From JAKZVK01 sp965261065 (lineage in GTDB: Bacteria; Acidobacteriota; Terriglobia; Bryobacterales; UBA6623): a DNA stretch of 64,000 nt. The notes under the pieces were generated by a model. It worked only from the letters and a program-made list of their open reading frames with translations, was not told where the DNA came from and made no database searches. Where the stretch lies: positions 558,001 through 622,000 of the forward strand of contig OZ253444.1 of NCBI GenBank assembly GCA_965261065.1. Reading direction: 5' to 3'. Both the position numbers and the translations under genes were made by a program. Positions 35,274-43,599 of the stretch are shown in pieces (position 1 is the stretch's first letter; each line of letters begins with the position of its first letter).

Positions 35274-37079
35274 ATGACGCGCACATCGATTCTCGTGGGA
35301 TGGCTCGCCGCGACTCTGGCCGTCTCTCTCTCTTGCGGGCCCGTCGGACCCGGCCCCCAGCAACGCGCCGACGAGTTCCTTGCGATCTACGACGGCGTCG
35401 GACAGAAGATCTACGCCATCACCTCGGAGGCCTACTGGAAATCCGCGACCGACGTGACCGACCAGCACGTCGGCGAACGCATCGGCGCCGAGAAAGCCCT
35501 CGCGGCGTTCTCGGGCAGCCGCTGGGTGATTGACACCGTACGCGGCCTGCTCGATCAAAAGGACCAGCTCGACGACCTCACCGCCCGCCAGCTCGAGAAG
35601 ATCCTGCTTTCAGCCGCCGAGTATCCAGGCACGGTCCCGGAGTTGGTCGAGGCGCGTGTTGCGCAGGAGGCCAAGCAGAGTGCCATCCTCGACGCGTTCG
35701 AGTTCTGCGCCGAGAAACGCGGCGAGACCTGCGTCAAGACCATCAATCCCAACCGGATCGACAACATCCTGCGTGACTCACGCGACGAGGCCGAGCGCCG
35801 GCACATTTGGGAGGTCTCCAAGCAATCGGGCCCCGCCCTCAAGCCCGGCCTCATCGAGCTGCGCCGCCTGCGCAACGAGTTGGCGCAAGAGATGGGCTAC
35901 AGCTCGTTTTTTGCGCTGCAAGTCGCCGACTACGGCATGCCGGTCGACGAGATGACGGCGCTCATGGAGCAGTTCCAGACCGACTTGCGGCCGCTCTACG
36001 AGCAGGTGCATTGCTGGGCGAAGCACGAGTTGGCGAAACGATACAAGCAACCGCCTCCGAAGAAGATCCCGGCGCACTGGATCGGCAACCGCTGGGCGCA
36101 GGCCTGGCCCGGGCTGTCGTCCGCGGTGAGCCTCGACGGGATGTTCAAAGACAAGTCGCCCGAGTGGATCGTCAAACAGGGTGAAGCCTTCTACGCTTCG
36201 CTCGGCATGCCGCCGCTGCCCGCGTCGTTCTGGGAGAAGTCGGACCTCTATCAGCTACCGGCTGACTCGAAGCGAAAGAAGAACACGCACGCTTCGGCCT
36301 GGCACCTCGATATCGATAAGGACGTCCGGTCGCTGATGAGCGTCGAACCCAACTTCCGTTGGTTCGAGACCTCGCACCACGAGCTGGGCCATGTCTACTA
36401 CTTCATGGCCTACTCGAATCCCAAGGTGCCGCTTTCATTGCGCGAAGGAGCCAACCGCGCCTTCCACGAGGCGGTCGGCGATCTGATTGGGATCGCCGCG
36501 CGCCAGCCGGCCTACTTGAAAGAGATCGGCTTGCTCGAAGAGGACGCCGAGATCGACGAGGTTCAATGGCTGCTCGATGAAGCGCTCAATCAAGCGGTGG
36601 TGTTCATCCCGTTCTCGACGGGCACGATGTCGTTCTGGGAGCACGACCTCTACGAGGAAAACCTCTCGCCCGACGAGTTCAACGAGCGCTGGTGGGAGTA
36701 CGTCGGGCGCTTCCAGGGCGTGCAGCCGCCCTCACCTCGCGGCGAGGAGTTCTGCGACGCCTGTACGAAGACCCACATCAGCGACGACCCGGCGCAGTAC
36801 TACGACTACGCGATGGCGTTCGTCCTCAAGTATCAGTTGCACACCTACATCGCCAAGAACATCCTCAAGCAAGACCCGCGCGACTGCAATTATTTCGGCA
36901 ACAAAGAGGTCGGCAAGTTCCTTTGGGAGCTGCTCGCACTCGGCGCCACGCGCGACTGGCGCGACGTCATCCGCGAGAAGACCGGCGAGGACATCAGCAC
37001 ACGCGCCATGCTCGAGTACTTCGCGCCGCTGATGGACTACCTCGAGAAGGAGAACGCCGGACGTGAGACCTCTTGGTAG
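35274..37079 (+). CDS. M2 family peptidyl-dipeptidase (ACE-like) lipoprotein
   Basis: 601 residues. The N-terminus MTRTSILVGWLAATLAVSLSC is a lipoprotein signal with lipid Cys 21. The gluzincin site is complete: H369 E370 L G H373 in TSHHELGHVYYF and E399 in EGANRAFHEAVGD, as in angiotensin-converting enzyme. Further ACE-like segments are YMAYSNPKVPLSLREG, FIPFSTGTMSFWEHDLY (substrate/chloride region) and YYDYAMAFVLKYQLH. It would remove C-terminal dipeptides from peptides outside the inner membrane. ATG 35274 was chosen because it starts the signal; frame upstream is open but overlaps comEC. Bacterial M2 peptidases are frequent in Acidobacteria and Xanthomonadales. Confidence 0.93.
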   Translation: MTRTSILVGWLAATLAVSLSCGPVGPGPQQRADEFLAIYDGVGQKIYAITSEAYWKSATDVTDQHVGERIGAEKALAAFSGSRWVIDTVRGLLDQKDQLDDLTARQLEKILLSAAEYPGTVPELVEARVAQEAKQSAILDAFEFCAEKRGETCVKTINPNRIDNILRDSRDEAERRHIWEVSKQSGPALKPGLIELRRLRNELAQEMGYSSFFALQVADYGMPVDEMTALMEQFQTDLRPLYEQVHCWAKHELAKRYKQPPPKKIPAHWIGNRWAQAWPGLSSAVSLDGMFKDKSPEWIVKQGEAFYASLGMPPLPASFWEKSDLYQLPADSKRKKNTHASAWHLDIDKDVRSLMSVEPNFRWFETSHHELGHVYYFMAYSNPKVPLSLREGANRAFHEAVGDLIGIAARQPAYLKEIGLLEEDAEIDEVQWLLDEALNQAVVFIPFSTGTMSFWEHDLYEENLSPDEFNERWWEYVGRFQGVQPPSPRGEEFCDACTKTHISDDPAQYYDYAMAFVLKYQLHTYIAKNILKQDPRDCNYFGNKEVGKFLWELLALGATRDWRDVIREKTGEDISTRAMLEYFAPLMDYLEKENAGRETSW

Positions 37080-37222
37080 AAGCTGAGAAGCTCGTTCGCC
37101 TTCCCTTTCCGGTGGTGCTAAAATCTGCACGGAGGGATTAGGACGAGGTCGCGGTGCCCGCCGCAAGGCTGTCGGATCACCGCCCGTCGGTTCGCTCCAT
37201 GATTCCCCATGAAGGAGGTTCA

Positions 37223-37852
37223 ATGATGTCCGTCACCAAGAGCGTGCTTGTCGTCTTTGCCGTTCTCTTCGCGGCAGTGGGCTGCGAAAATGAGCCGGTA
37301 GTGAAGTCGGAGGTCGTAACCAAGCCCGAGCCCAAGCCGAAAGAGGATCCGCCCCTGACCGGTACCCCGGTTGTGATCATGAAGACGACAAAGGGCACGA
37401 TGAAGATCGAGCTCTACCCCGAGAAGGCGCCGGAAACGGTTAAGAACTTTCTCAAGTACGTCGATCGCAAGTTCTACGACAGCACCGTCTTCCATCGCGT
37501 GCTCAGGAATGCGATTCAGGGCGGAGGGTATAGGTGGGACATTAAGGCGAACGGGTTGAAAACCAAGCGCCCGAGGGAGCCCATCAAGAATGAGTCTGAC
37601 AACGGACTCAAGAACGAGCGGGGCACGATAGCGATGGCGCGGGCTGAAGACCCGGAAAGCGCGACGTCGCAGTTCTTCATCAACCTAAAGAACAGTCGCA
37701 ACTACGATTCGAAGGGCGATAAGTTGGGCTACTGTGTGTTCGGCAAAGTGATCGAGGGGATGGACGTCGCGGACGCAATTGGCGCAGTGGAGACAACCAA
37801 ACAGGTGCCGACCAGACCGGTCTTCGTCAGGAATATCCGCCGCGAGCAGTGA
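37223..37852 (+). CDS. Cyclophilin-type peptidyl-prolyl isomerase lipoprotein
   Basis: 209 residues: lipoprotein signal (VFAVLFAAVGC, lipid Cys 21), a lysine/proline linker (TKPEPKPKEDPP), then a cyclophilin domain with MKTTKGTMKIELYPEKAPETVKNF, DSTVFHRVL, ATSQFFINL and YCVFGKVIEGMDV. The core residues expected for catalysis (the FHR arginine, QFF) are present, so it probably catalyses proline isomerisation in folding exported proteins. ATG 37223 is preceded by GAAGGAGG at ideal spacing. Intact; solitary. Confidence 0.92.
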   Translation: MMSVTKSVLVVFAVLFAAVGCENEPVVKSEVVTKPEPKPKEDPPLTGTPVVIMKTTKGTMKIELYPEKAPETVKNFLKYVDRKFYDSTVFHRVLRNAIQGGGYRWDIKANGLKTKRPREPIKNESDNGLKNERGTIAMARAEDPESATSQFFINLKNSRNYDSKGDKLGYCVFGKVIEGMDVADAIGAVETTKQVPTRPVFVRNIRREQ

Positions 37853-37949
37853 TTGGGCGCGCCGGCCCGGACAAGATTCCCTGAAGTACTTCCGCGGGAC
37901 CACCCCATGCGGGCGCGCCTCTGACTTCTGGTGTGCCGGTTCCTGCGCC

Positions 37950-39059
37950 TTACGAGCCTGCGCGAAGGCAGTAGAGCACCCCATCGCGCGAGCCGATGAG
38001 AAGGCGCTTGCCCGCGATGGCGGGTGAGGCGACAATGTTGCCGCCGAGCGTGACGTTCCACAGGAGCTTGCCGTCGGTCAGATCGAGGGCGTAGAGGTTG
38101 CCGTCGTAGGAGCCGACGTAGATCACATCACCAGCGAGGACGGGCGATGAGTCGACGCGGCCGCGGGTCGTGAAGTCCCAGATCAACTCGCCCATTTCCT
38201 GATCGATGGCGTGGACCCGCTTGTCGCGTCCGCCGAGCACGACCTTGCCCTGGGCGACGACGGGCGAAGAAAAGAACGGATGCTCGGTCGTTGGGTGGGA
38301 GTACCGCCACAGGATCTCGCCCTTCTTCCAATCGATCGCCAGCACCTGGTTACCGAACGTGCCGACGTAGGCGCGGTCACCCACGACGGCGGGCGTGGCG
38401 GCGACGTAGTCGTCGATGTCGATGGTCCTGGTCTCCTCGCCCTTAGAGATGTCGATGACTCGAAACTTGCCGTCGCAGCCGGTGACGAAGGTGAAGCCGC
38501 CCTCGACCGCCGGGCTGCAGTGCACGCGGTCCTCGGTTTGGACGGCCCAGTTGAGGTTGCCGGTCTCGGGGTCAAGGCTGTAGAGGTTCGAATCGTAGGA
38601 GCCAAACAGCACCGAACCGGGCATGCAGTTGGGGGAAGAGAGGATCTCCGCGTGGGTCTCGAACGTCCAACGGACTTTGCCCGTCTCGATATCGACGGCG
38701 TGGAAGAAGCCTTCCTCATCGCCGAAAAATACGGCGCCGCCTTGGACGCAGCCGGACGCCGGGACGCCTAGCTTGGCTTGGTAGGTCCACTTGCCCTTGC
38801 CCGTTTCGAGGTCGACCGCGTGGAACCGGCCGTTCATCTCGCCGAAATAGACCGTGCCGTCGACGACGATCGTGGTCGAGTCGATGCCGTCGGGGGCTTC
38901 GTACGTCCACTCAACTTCGAGGGGCGGGGGGAGCGGGTTGGGGGCGACGGCGTTGCGCTGGGCCGTGCCGAGAAAGAGAGGCCAGTCGGCGGCCGGGAGG
39001 CGGGTGGAAAGCACTAGCAGCGCGATCAGCATCGGCGCCGCGGCCCTTAGTAGGCGCAT
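37950..39059 (-). CDS. Secreted PQQ-like beta-propeller protein (BamB-like)
   Basis: 369 residues. Signal peptide MRLLRAAAPMLIALLVLSTRLPAADWPLF, then seven or so PQQ_2/BamB-type repeats, each with a D(L/I)ETGKxxW strand and a VYFG/VFFG or VYVGSYDG blade. No dehydrogenase catalytic signature is seen, so a structural or adaptor role outside the cytoplasm is more likely than enzymatic activity. Its ATG 39059 overlaps the end of the iron alcohol dehydrogenase gene by 13 bases, implying translational coupling. One of four such propellers in the window. Confidence 0.85.
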   Translation of the reverse strand: MRLLRAAAPMLIALLVLSTRLPAADWPLFLGTAQRNAVAPNPLPPPLEVEWTYEAPDGIDSTTIVVDGTVYFGEMNGRFHAVDLETGKGKWTYQAKLGVPASGCVQGGAVFFGDEEGFFHAVDIETGKVRWTFETHAEILSSPNCMPGSVLFGSYDSNLYSLDPETGNLNWAVQTEDRVHCSPAVEGGFTFVTGCDGKFRVIDISKGEETRTIDIDDYVAATPAVVGDRAYVGTFGNQVLAIDWKKGEILWRYSHPTTEHPFFSSPVVAQGKVVLGGRDKRVHAIDQEMGELIWDFTTRGRVDSSPVLAGDVIYVGSYDGNLYALDLTDGKLLWNVTLGGNIVASPAIAGKRLLIGSRDGVLYCLRAGS

Positions 39060-40165
39060 CGGTAGATCTCCAAAAGATCCTGTGCCGTGACCGGGCGCGG
39101 GTTGAACTGCGCGGTCCACTGCCGGGAGGCTTCCTCGGCTAGGTCGGGCAGCCCGTTCTCCGGCACTCCGTGGTCGGACAAACGTGTCGGCAGCCCGGCT
39201 TGCCCCAGCATGGTCTCCACCCGGCCGGCGAGGTTCTCGGCGGAGGTATCGAGCTCGCCGTAGAGCGGACCGACTAAAACGGCGTTGTAACGGATCACCG
39301 ACCCGAGCATGACACCGACAGCCGCGCCGTGGACGACATCATAGCGGGCCGTGAGCGGGTTGGCACAGGAATGCGCGGCGCCCAGCATCGAGTTCTCGAT
39401 GGCGGCGCCGGCGAGGTGCGCGCCGAGAAGCATTTCGCCGCGCGCGGCGAGGTCGGAGGGATGGTCGAGAACGCGCGGCAGTCCGCCGCTCAACAACCGC
39501 CAGGCCTCGCGTGAGCAGAGGGCGGAGAGTGGGTTGCGCTTCTTGGTGACCCAGCTCTCGAGGGCGTGCGAGACGGCGTCGATGCCGGTGTCGGCCGTGA
39601 CAACCGCGGGTTGCGTCAGCGTCAGTTGCGGATCGAGAATCGCGACGGCCGCGGCAGCCTTGGGGTCGCCGCACGCCATCTTCTGGTGCGTCTGCTCGTC
39701 GGCGATCAGAGCGAACGATTGCGCTTCGCTGCCCGTCCCGGCGGTGGTGGGGATAGCGATCAATGGCCGCATGGGCTTGGACGCTTTTCCGACTCCCCAG
39801 TAGTCCTTCATGCGTCCGCCGTTGGTAAGCAGAAAGTTGATGCCCTTGGCGCAGTCCATCGAGCTGCCGCCGCCAAGACCGACGATCAAGTCGACTTCGT
39901 GCTCTTTGGCAAATGCAAGGCCGGCGTCGACATGCGCGGTGGTCGGGTTTTCCTCTACTTCACTGAAGACGACAGCCGAGAGGCCCGCGGTTTCGAGAAA
40001 GCGAACGGCGGCAGCCGGGTAGCCGGCGCTGACGATACCGGGATCGGACACCACGAGGGCGCGACGGCCGCCGAGCGGGCGCGCCAGTTCGCCAAGTTGC
40101 GCGAGGCTCCCGTTTCCGAACACGACTCGCGTACGTGGCTGGAAGTCGAAGGAGGGAAGCGACAT
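39047..40165 (-). CDS. Iron-containing alcohol dehydrogenase
   Basis: 372 residues of the Fe-ADH family (lactaldehyde reductase/1,3-propanediol dehydrogenase branch). It shows VVFGNGSLAQLGELAR, GLGGGSSMDCAKG for NAD(P) binding, PTTAGTGSEAQSF, and metal-ligand segments DTGIDAVSHALES, HSCANPLTARYDVVHGAAVG. The start at ATG 40165 (MSLPSFDFQPRTRVVFG) matches the family; longer readings add junk. Cytoplasmic; substrate unknown. Upstream lie vapBC genes; downstream the propeller gene begins inside its last codons. Confidence 0.9.
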   Translation of the reverse strand: MSLPSFDFQPRTRVVFGNGSLAQLGELARPLGGRRALVVSDPGIVSAGYPAAAVRFLETAGLSAVVFSEVEENPTTAHVDAGLAFAKEHEVDLIVGLGGGSSMDCAKGINFLLTNGGRMKDYWGVGKASKPMRPLIAIPTTAGTGSEAQSFALIADEQTHQKMACGDPKAAAAVAILDPQLTLTQPAVVTADTGIDAVSHALESWVTKKRNPLSALCSREAWRLLSGGLPRVLDHPSDLAARGEMLLGAHLAGAAIENSMLGAAHSCANPLTARYDVVHGAAVGVMLGSVIRYNAVLVGPLYGELDTSAENLAGRVETMLGQAGLPTRLSDHGVPENGLPDLAEEASRQWTAQFNPRPVTAQDLLEIYRCAY

Positions 40166-40226
40166 TACAGGTCGTACAGCAGGGCAGATCGTCGGAGGAT
40201 CATTTGCAGACAAGCTTCGAGGAACA

Positions 40227-40640
40227 TCACAAGAGGCTCTGGAACCCAGCTTGGTCGAAGTGGTGATCTTCGGTAAGAGCTTGGCCGATGCCCCGACGTC
40301 GCATGATCGCAAAACTCGTGCAGTCTACCAGACTCCAGAACTTGTCACGATGACGCGTAAACATATCCCAAGCCTCCGCCTCTATGGCCGGATCAATATG
40401 CATAACGATTACCCAGGCGGATGATCGTAGCACTCCGATCATCTGGATTTGCAGACTGCGTTCCACCTTGAGAGGACTCGTTAGCAGAGACGCCAATTCG
40501 GCTACAACGTAGTTCGTCGTGACGATTTCGACGGAGGACCGCTGCCAGTGATTAAGAAAGTCGATTGCTTGGCGATGATAAGGCTGCCTGCGGAGAAAAT
40601 AGTTGGCCCACCCGGACGTATCGACAAAGACCTCGGTCAT
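40227..40640 (-). CDS. vapC: VapC-type PIN-domain toxin
   Basis: 137-residue PIN-domain ribonuclease. The four acidic active-site positions are recognisable: D7 (VFVDTSGW), E48 (VVAELAS), D106 (WSLVDCTSF) and D125 (ALTEDHHF). Such toxins cleave tRNA or rRNA when released by their antitoxin. The start overlaps the stop of the upstream antitoxin gene (ATGA), the usual VapBC arrangement. Intact. Confidence 0.88.
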   Translation of the reverse strand: MTEVFVDTSGWANYFLRRQPYHRQAIDFLNHWQRSSVEIVTTNYVVAELASLLTSPLKVERSLQIQMIGVLRSSAWVIVMHIDPAIEAEAWDMFTRHRDKFWSLVDCTSFAIMRRRGIGQALTEDHHFDQAGFQSLL

Positions 40641-40903
40641 TCGGCGTCATGACTGTCCAATAGCGCCTGGCCAATATAGTCGTCGTGACGGCTGCCGACA
40701 TCCGTTACATTGGAATCGATGACCCCCGCAAGTTTGAGCAAGGGGTCATCTTCTGGAGCAGGACGAGCACGCGGTTTGCTTGAAAGATACGACTCAAGGA
40801 GTCGCACGAAGATACCCTGCGTAGTCTTACCTTCGCGTGCCGCGGCCTCCTCTAGCCGTTCGTGCAACGCGTCGGGGATCTCCAACTCGATGGTGCGGGA
40901 CAT
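40637..40903 (-). CDS. vapB: VapB-like ribbon-helix-helix antitoxin
   Basis: 88 residues. RTIELEIPDALHERLEEAAAREGKTTQGIFVRLLESYL is a CopG/RHH-type DNA-binding N-terminus; the acidic C-terminal tail (DNVTDVGSRHDDYIGQALLD-like segment) should occupy the toxin. It overlaps vapC by 4 bases and would also repress the operon. No operator was defined. Confidence 0.8.
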   Translation of the reverse strand: MSRTIELEIPDALHERLEEAAAREGKTTQGIFVRLLESYLSSKPRARPAPEDDPLLKLAGVIDSNVTDVGSRHDDYIGQALLDSHDAE

Positions 40904-40952
40904 GGTCGACCTGCCCTCATTGTACCCTGAACTTTCCGCCTGTTTTCGGAAC

Positions 40953-42047
40953 TCAGTACACCCCGATGGCTACCTTGGTGGCGCCTCGGGAGAACGGGCG
41001 GACGTTGCGAACGCCATCCCAGGGGTAGAGCTCGATGGGAGGCTCACGCTCGCATTCGTCGCGTTCGGGGAAGCGGGGCATGAAGAACTCTTTGGTAAGA
41101 GTCGTTAATAACACCCGGCCGGTTTCGCCGTAGCCGACCACTTGGTCCATGTCGTCGGGATTGACGACTTGGCTCGCCGCACGCGGTTGCGGCGGGTAGT
41201 AAATGATGGCGTAGTCATCGGCGGGGTCGAACGGCTTGTGGCACGCCAACCCCATCAAGGTGTTGCCGTAGGTTGCGGCGAAGTAGGCCCCTTCGAGCAA
41301 TTCCTCTTTCGCGAAGCGGTGGAACTGGGGGGTCATCTCAGTCCCGCCGCAAAAAACGCCGGTGATGCCTTTCTCTTTCAACGAAACCTGCTCGCTCAGA
41401 CCGTCGAGCAATTTGGGCGTCGTGAAGAGGCACTTAATGTTGGGGTGGTTCTCGAGAATGATGACCGCCTGGTCGATGCAGTGCTTCTTGTAGGCCTCGG
41501 CTTCTTTGACATCGCCGCGCTTGATCAGCTTAACGACCCAGCGCGGGTCGAGGTCGATCTGAAAGCAGATCCCCCCGCGAACCTGTGCCAAGTGCTCGAT
41601 CGCCAACCGCAGCCGCCGCGGACCTGAAGGGCCGACTTGCAGCCAGTCGGAACCGGGCGGAAAGTATTCGTCCGGCAGCGTGCGGCTGAACTCCGAATAG
41701 TCGATGCGGAAGTCGTCGATGTTGATGCGCATCTTCGGCACGCCGGTAGTGCCGCCAGTCTCAAAAACGTAGACTGGCTTGTCGGCATAACCCTTCGGCA
41801 CCCAGCGGCGCACCGGCCCTCCGCGCAGCCACTCGTCTTGAAACAGGCCAAAGCGCTTCAGGTCGTCAAAGCCTTTAATCTCGGTCCTCGGGTCCCAGTC
41901 AAGCTTCTTGGCGTGGTCAAGCCAGAAAGAGCAGCCGGTTTCGGGATCGAAGTGCCACGCAACGATCTCGCGTACGTGGGCGTCGAGGGCTTCGCGCGCG
42001 GCGTCGATCCTCTCTGGGGCGGCTGGAGCGGTGTCGGTAGTAGCCAT
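40953..42047 (-). CDS. Adenylate-forming enzyme, phenylacetate-CoA ligase/LuxE-like
   Basis: 364 residues. The ANL-superfamily phosphate loop TGGTTGVPK is at 97-105, followed by acyl-adenylate motifs FAATYGNTLMG and GETGRVLLTTLT. It is shorter than typical phenylacetate-CoA ligases (about 430) and lacks a clear C-terminal swinging domain, resembling PaaK-like or LuxE acyl-protein synthetase relatives. It probably activates a carboxylate with ATP; acceptor unknown. It lies between vapBC and two PQQ-like propeller genes on the same strand. ATG 42047. Confidence 0.75.
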   Translation of the reverse strand: MATTDTAPAAPERIDAAREALDAHVREIVAWHFDPETGCSFWLDHAKKLDWDPRTEIKGFDDLKRFGLFQDEWLRGGPVRRWVPKGYADKPVYVFETGGTTGVPKMRINIDDFRIDYSEFSRTLPDEYFPPGSDWLQVGPSGPRRLRLAIEHLAQVRGGICFQIDLDPRWVVKLIKRGDVKEAEAYKKHCIDQAVIILENHPNIKCLFTTPKLLDGLSEQVSLKEKGITGVFCGGTEMTPQFHRFAKEELLEGAYFAATYGNTLMGLACHKPFDPADDYAIIYYPPQPRAASQVVNPDDMDQVVGYGETGRVLLTTLTKEFFMPRFPERDECEREPPIELYPWDGVRNVRPFSRGATKVAIGVY

Positions 42048-42073
42048 GGGGGATCCTGTCAGGGGTCGGGCGC

Positions 42074-42093
42074 GGGCACGGCATGCCGTGCCC
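42074..42093. repeat. 20-bp perfect palindrome GGGCACGGCATGCCGTGCCC
   Basis: Perfect self-complementary 20-mer directly followed by CTAC, between two minus-strand genes. Related copies lie near 60635-60655, 62004-62019 and 63127-63138. The CCCCTAC edge links it to the GTAGGGGC inverted-repeat elements. Confidence 0.75.
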
Positions 42094-42101
42094 CTACATT
42101 C

Positions 42102-43532
42102 CTACTTGCCGGCGATGGCGTAGAGGTGCGAGCGGGTCATGATGTAGAGCGTGCCGTTGGCCACGACAGGGGTGCCGTAGACGGTGTTGCCGAAATTGAT
42201 CTCGGAAAGTACCTCTTTCACGCGGCCCGCCTTCATCACGGTAAGGTCGCCATCTTCGTCACCCAGCATCACCTTGCCGTCCACCACGTAGGGCGAGCCC
42301 CAAACGGCGGCCAGCATATCGTACTCCCAGAGCAGCTTGCCGGTCTCGACGTCGAGCGCGTGGAAGAAGCCGCTGAAGTTCGGGACATAGAGAATGCCGT
42401 CGTCGATCGCCACTGTCGAAATAGTGCGGCGGAAGTCGTGGTGCCAGATGACGCCCGTCTTGGTGATGTCGCCCTTCCTGGTAGCGTCGATCGCCCATAG
42501 ATGGCCAACCCCTTCACCGTGCTCGGGGTCCTGACCCACGGCGACGAATACCTTGTCGTCGTAGATCACAGGCGTTGCGATGATGTTGTTGCGGCCGCCG
42601 CGGCCCTGCTTCCATTCCGAGTCCTTGGGATTGCAGTCGAACGTCCACAGCACCTTGCCCGTCTTGGGGTGGAAGCTGCGCAGCCATCCATCGCCGCCGG
42701 CAAAGATGACCTGGGGAATCCCCAGGGCTTCGCCATAGGCCGGCGAGGCCCATTGGCCGTGGAGAATCCCTTCCCCAGGGGAGCCATCTTCCCAGATGAT
42801 TTCACCGGTGTGGCGATTCAGGGCCAAAAAGCTCGGAGCATCGGGAAAGGGAATGTTGATATGGCTTTCGTCGACGCCGTTCGAGGTGTTGACGTACAGG
42901 ATGTCGCCTACGACCAGAGGCGACGTGGCGGCCATGTTGTGGGGGAACACGGCCAGCTCCTCGTACATATCAAGTTTCCAGATGATGTCGCCATCGATCT
43001 GCGACGTGTTTTCCTCTTCCTTGAAAGGGCCGTCGTTCTCGCCGTCGCGGAAACCCTCTACATCGAGCGCGATGACCTCGGCGCGATTCGAGACGTAGTA
43101 GGCGACACCGTCCACGATCGCCGGCGAGGAGCAAACGCCCTGCTCGGGCCAGTCGTTGACGCGGCCGGAGGCGAGTTTCGGGTGGGTCATCTGCCAAAGG
43201 AATTCGCCGTCAGACTCCCGGAAGCACATCACGACGCCGCGATCGCCCCCGAGCTTGGCGTTGCGCAACAGCTCGTTGTTCGTTCCGACGAGGATCTTGC
43301 CGCCGGCGACGACCGGGTTGCCGTAGGACTGCGACCCCAACTCGGCGACCCACTTGATGTTGGTCTTGTCGCCGACATCCCACGTGCGGGGGATGCCTTT
43401 CTCGTCGGACACCATGTTGCGGTCCGGCCCGCCGCCCCACATCGGCCAGTCTTCGGCGAAGGAGGAAGGCGATAGCAACGCCGCCGCGAGCAGACAAGCG
43501 GCGAGAGTCATCAACATTCGACCGTATCTCAT
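42102..43532 (-). CDS. Secreted PQQ-like beta-propeller protein
   Basis: 476 residues. Signal peptide (MRYGRMLMTLAACLLAAALLSPSSFAEDWPMW) and the DWPMWGGGPDRNMVSDEKG opening, then propeller blades with repeated A(L/I)DxxTGKxLW and GxPVVxxGxLY patterns. It resembles the propeller region of quinoprotein alcohol dehydrogenases more than BamB, but the vicinal-disulfide and PQQ-ligand residues of true enzymes are not recognisable. Length is under the roughly 600 residues of catalytic forms. The ATG is at 43532. Follows the larger propeller gene 43600-45828 with a 67-bp gap, so probably one operon. Confidence 0.83.
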   Translation of the reverse strand: MRYGRMLMTLAACLLAAALLSPSSFAEDWPMWGGGPDRNMVSDEKGIPRTWDVGDKTNIKWVAELGSQSYGNPVVAGGKILVGTNNELLRNAKLGGDRGVVMCFRESDGEFLWQMTHPKLASGRVNDWPEQGVCSSPAIVDGVAYYVSNRAEVIALDVEGFRDGENDGPFKEEENTSQIDGDIIWKLDMYEELAVFPHNMAATSPLVVGDILYVNTSNGVDESHINIPFPDAPSFLALNRHTGEIIWEDGSPGEGILHGQWASPAYGEALGIPQVIFAGGDGWLRSFHPKTGKVLWTFDCNPKDSEWKQGRGGRNNIIATPVIYDDKVFVAVGQDPEHGEGVGHLWAIDATRKGDITKTGVIWHHDFRRTISTVAIDDGILYVPNFSGFFHALDVETGKLLWEYDMLAAVWGSPYVVDGKVMLGDEDGDLTVMKAGRVKEVLSEINFGNTVYGTPVVANGTLYIMTRSHLYAIAGK

Positions 43533-43599
43533 AAGGTTTCCGTTTTCGTTGAGAGTCCGGCGTCGGCCGGTCCATGTCTCAGCTTACCGAAGTGGGCCC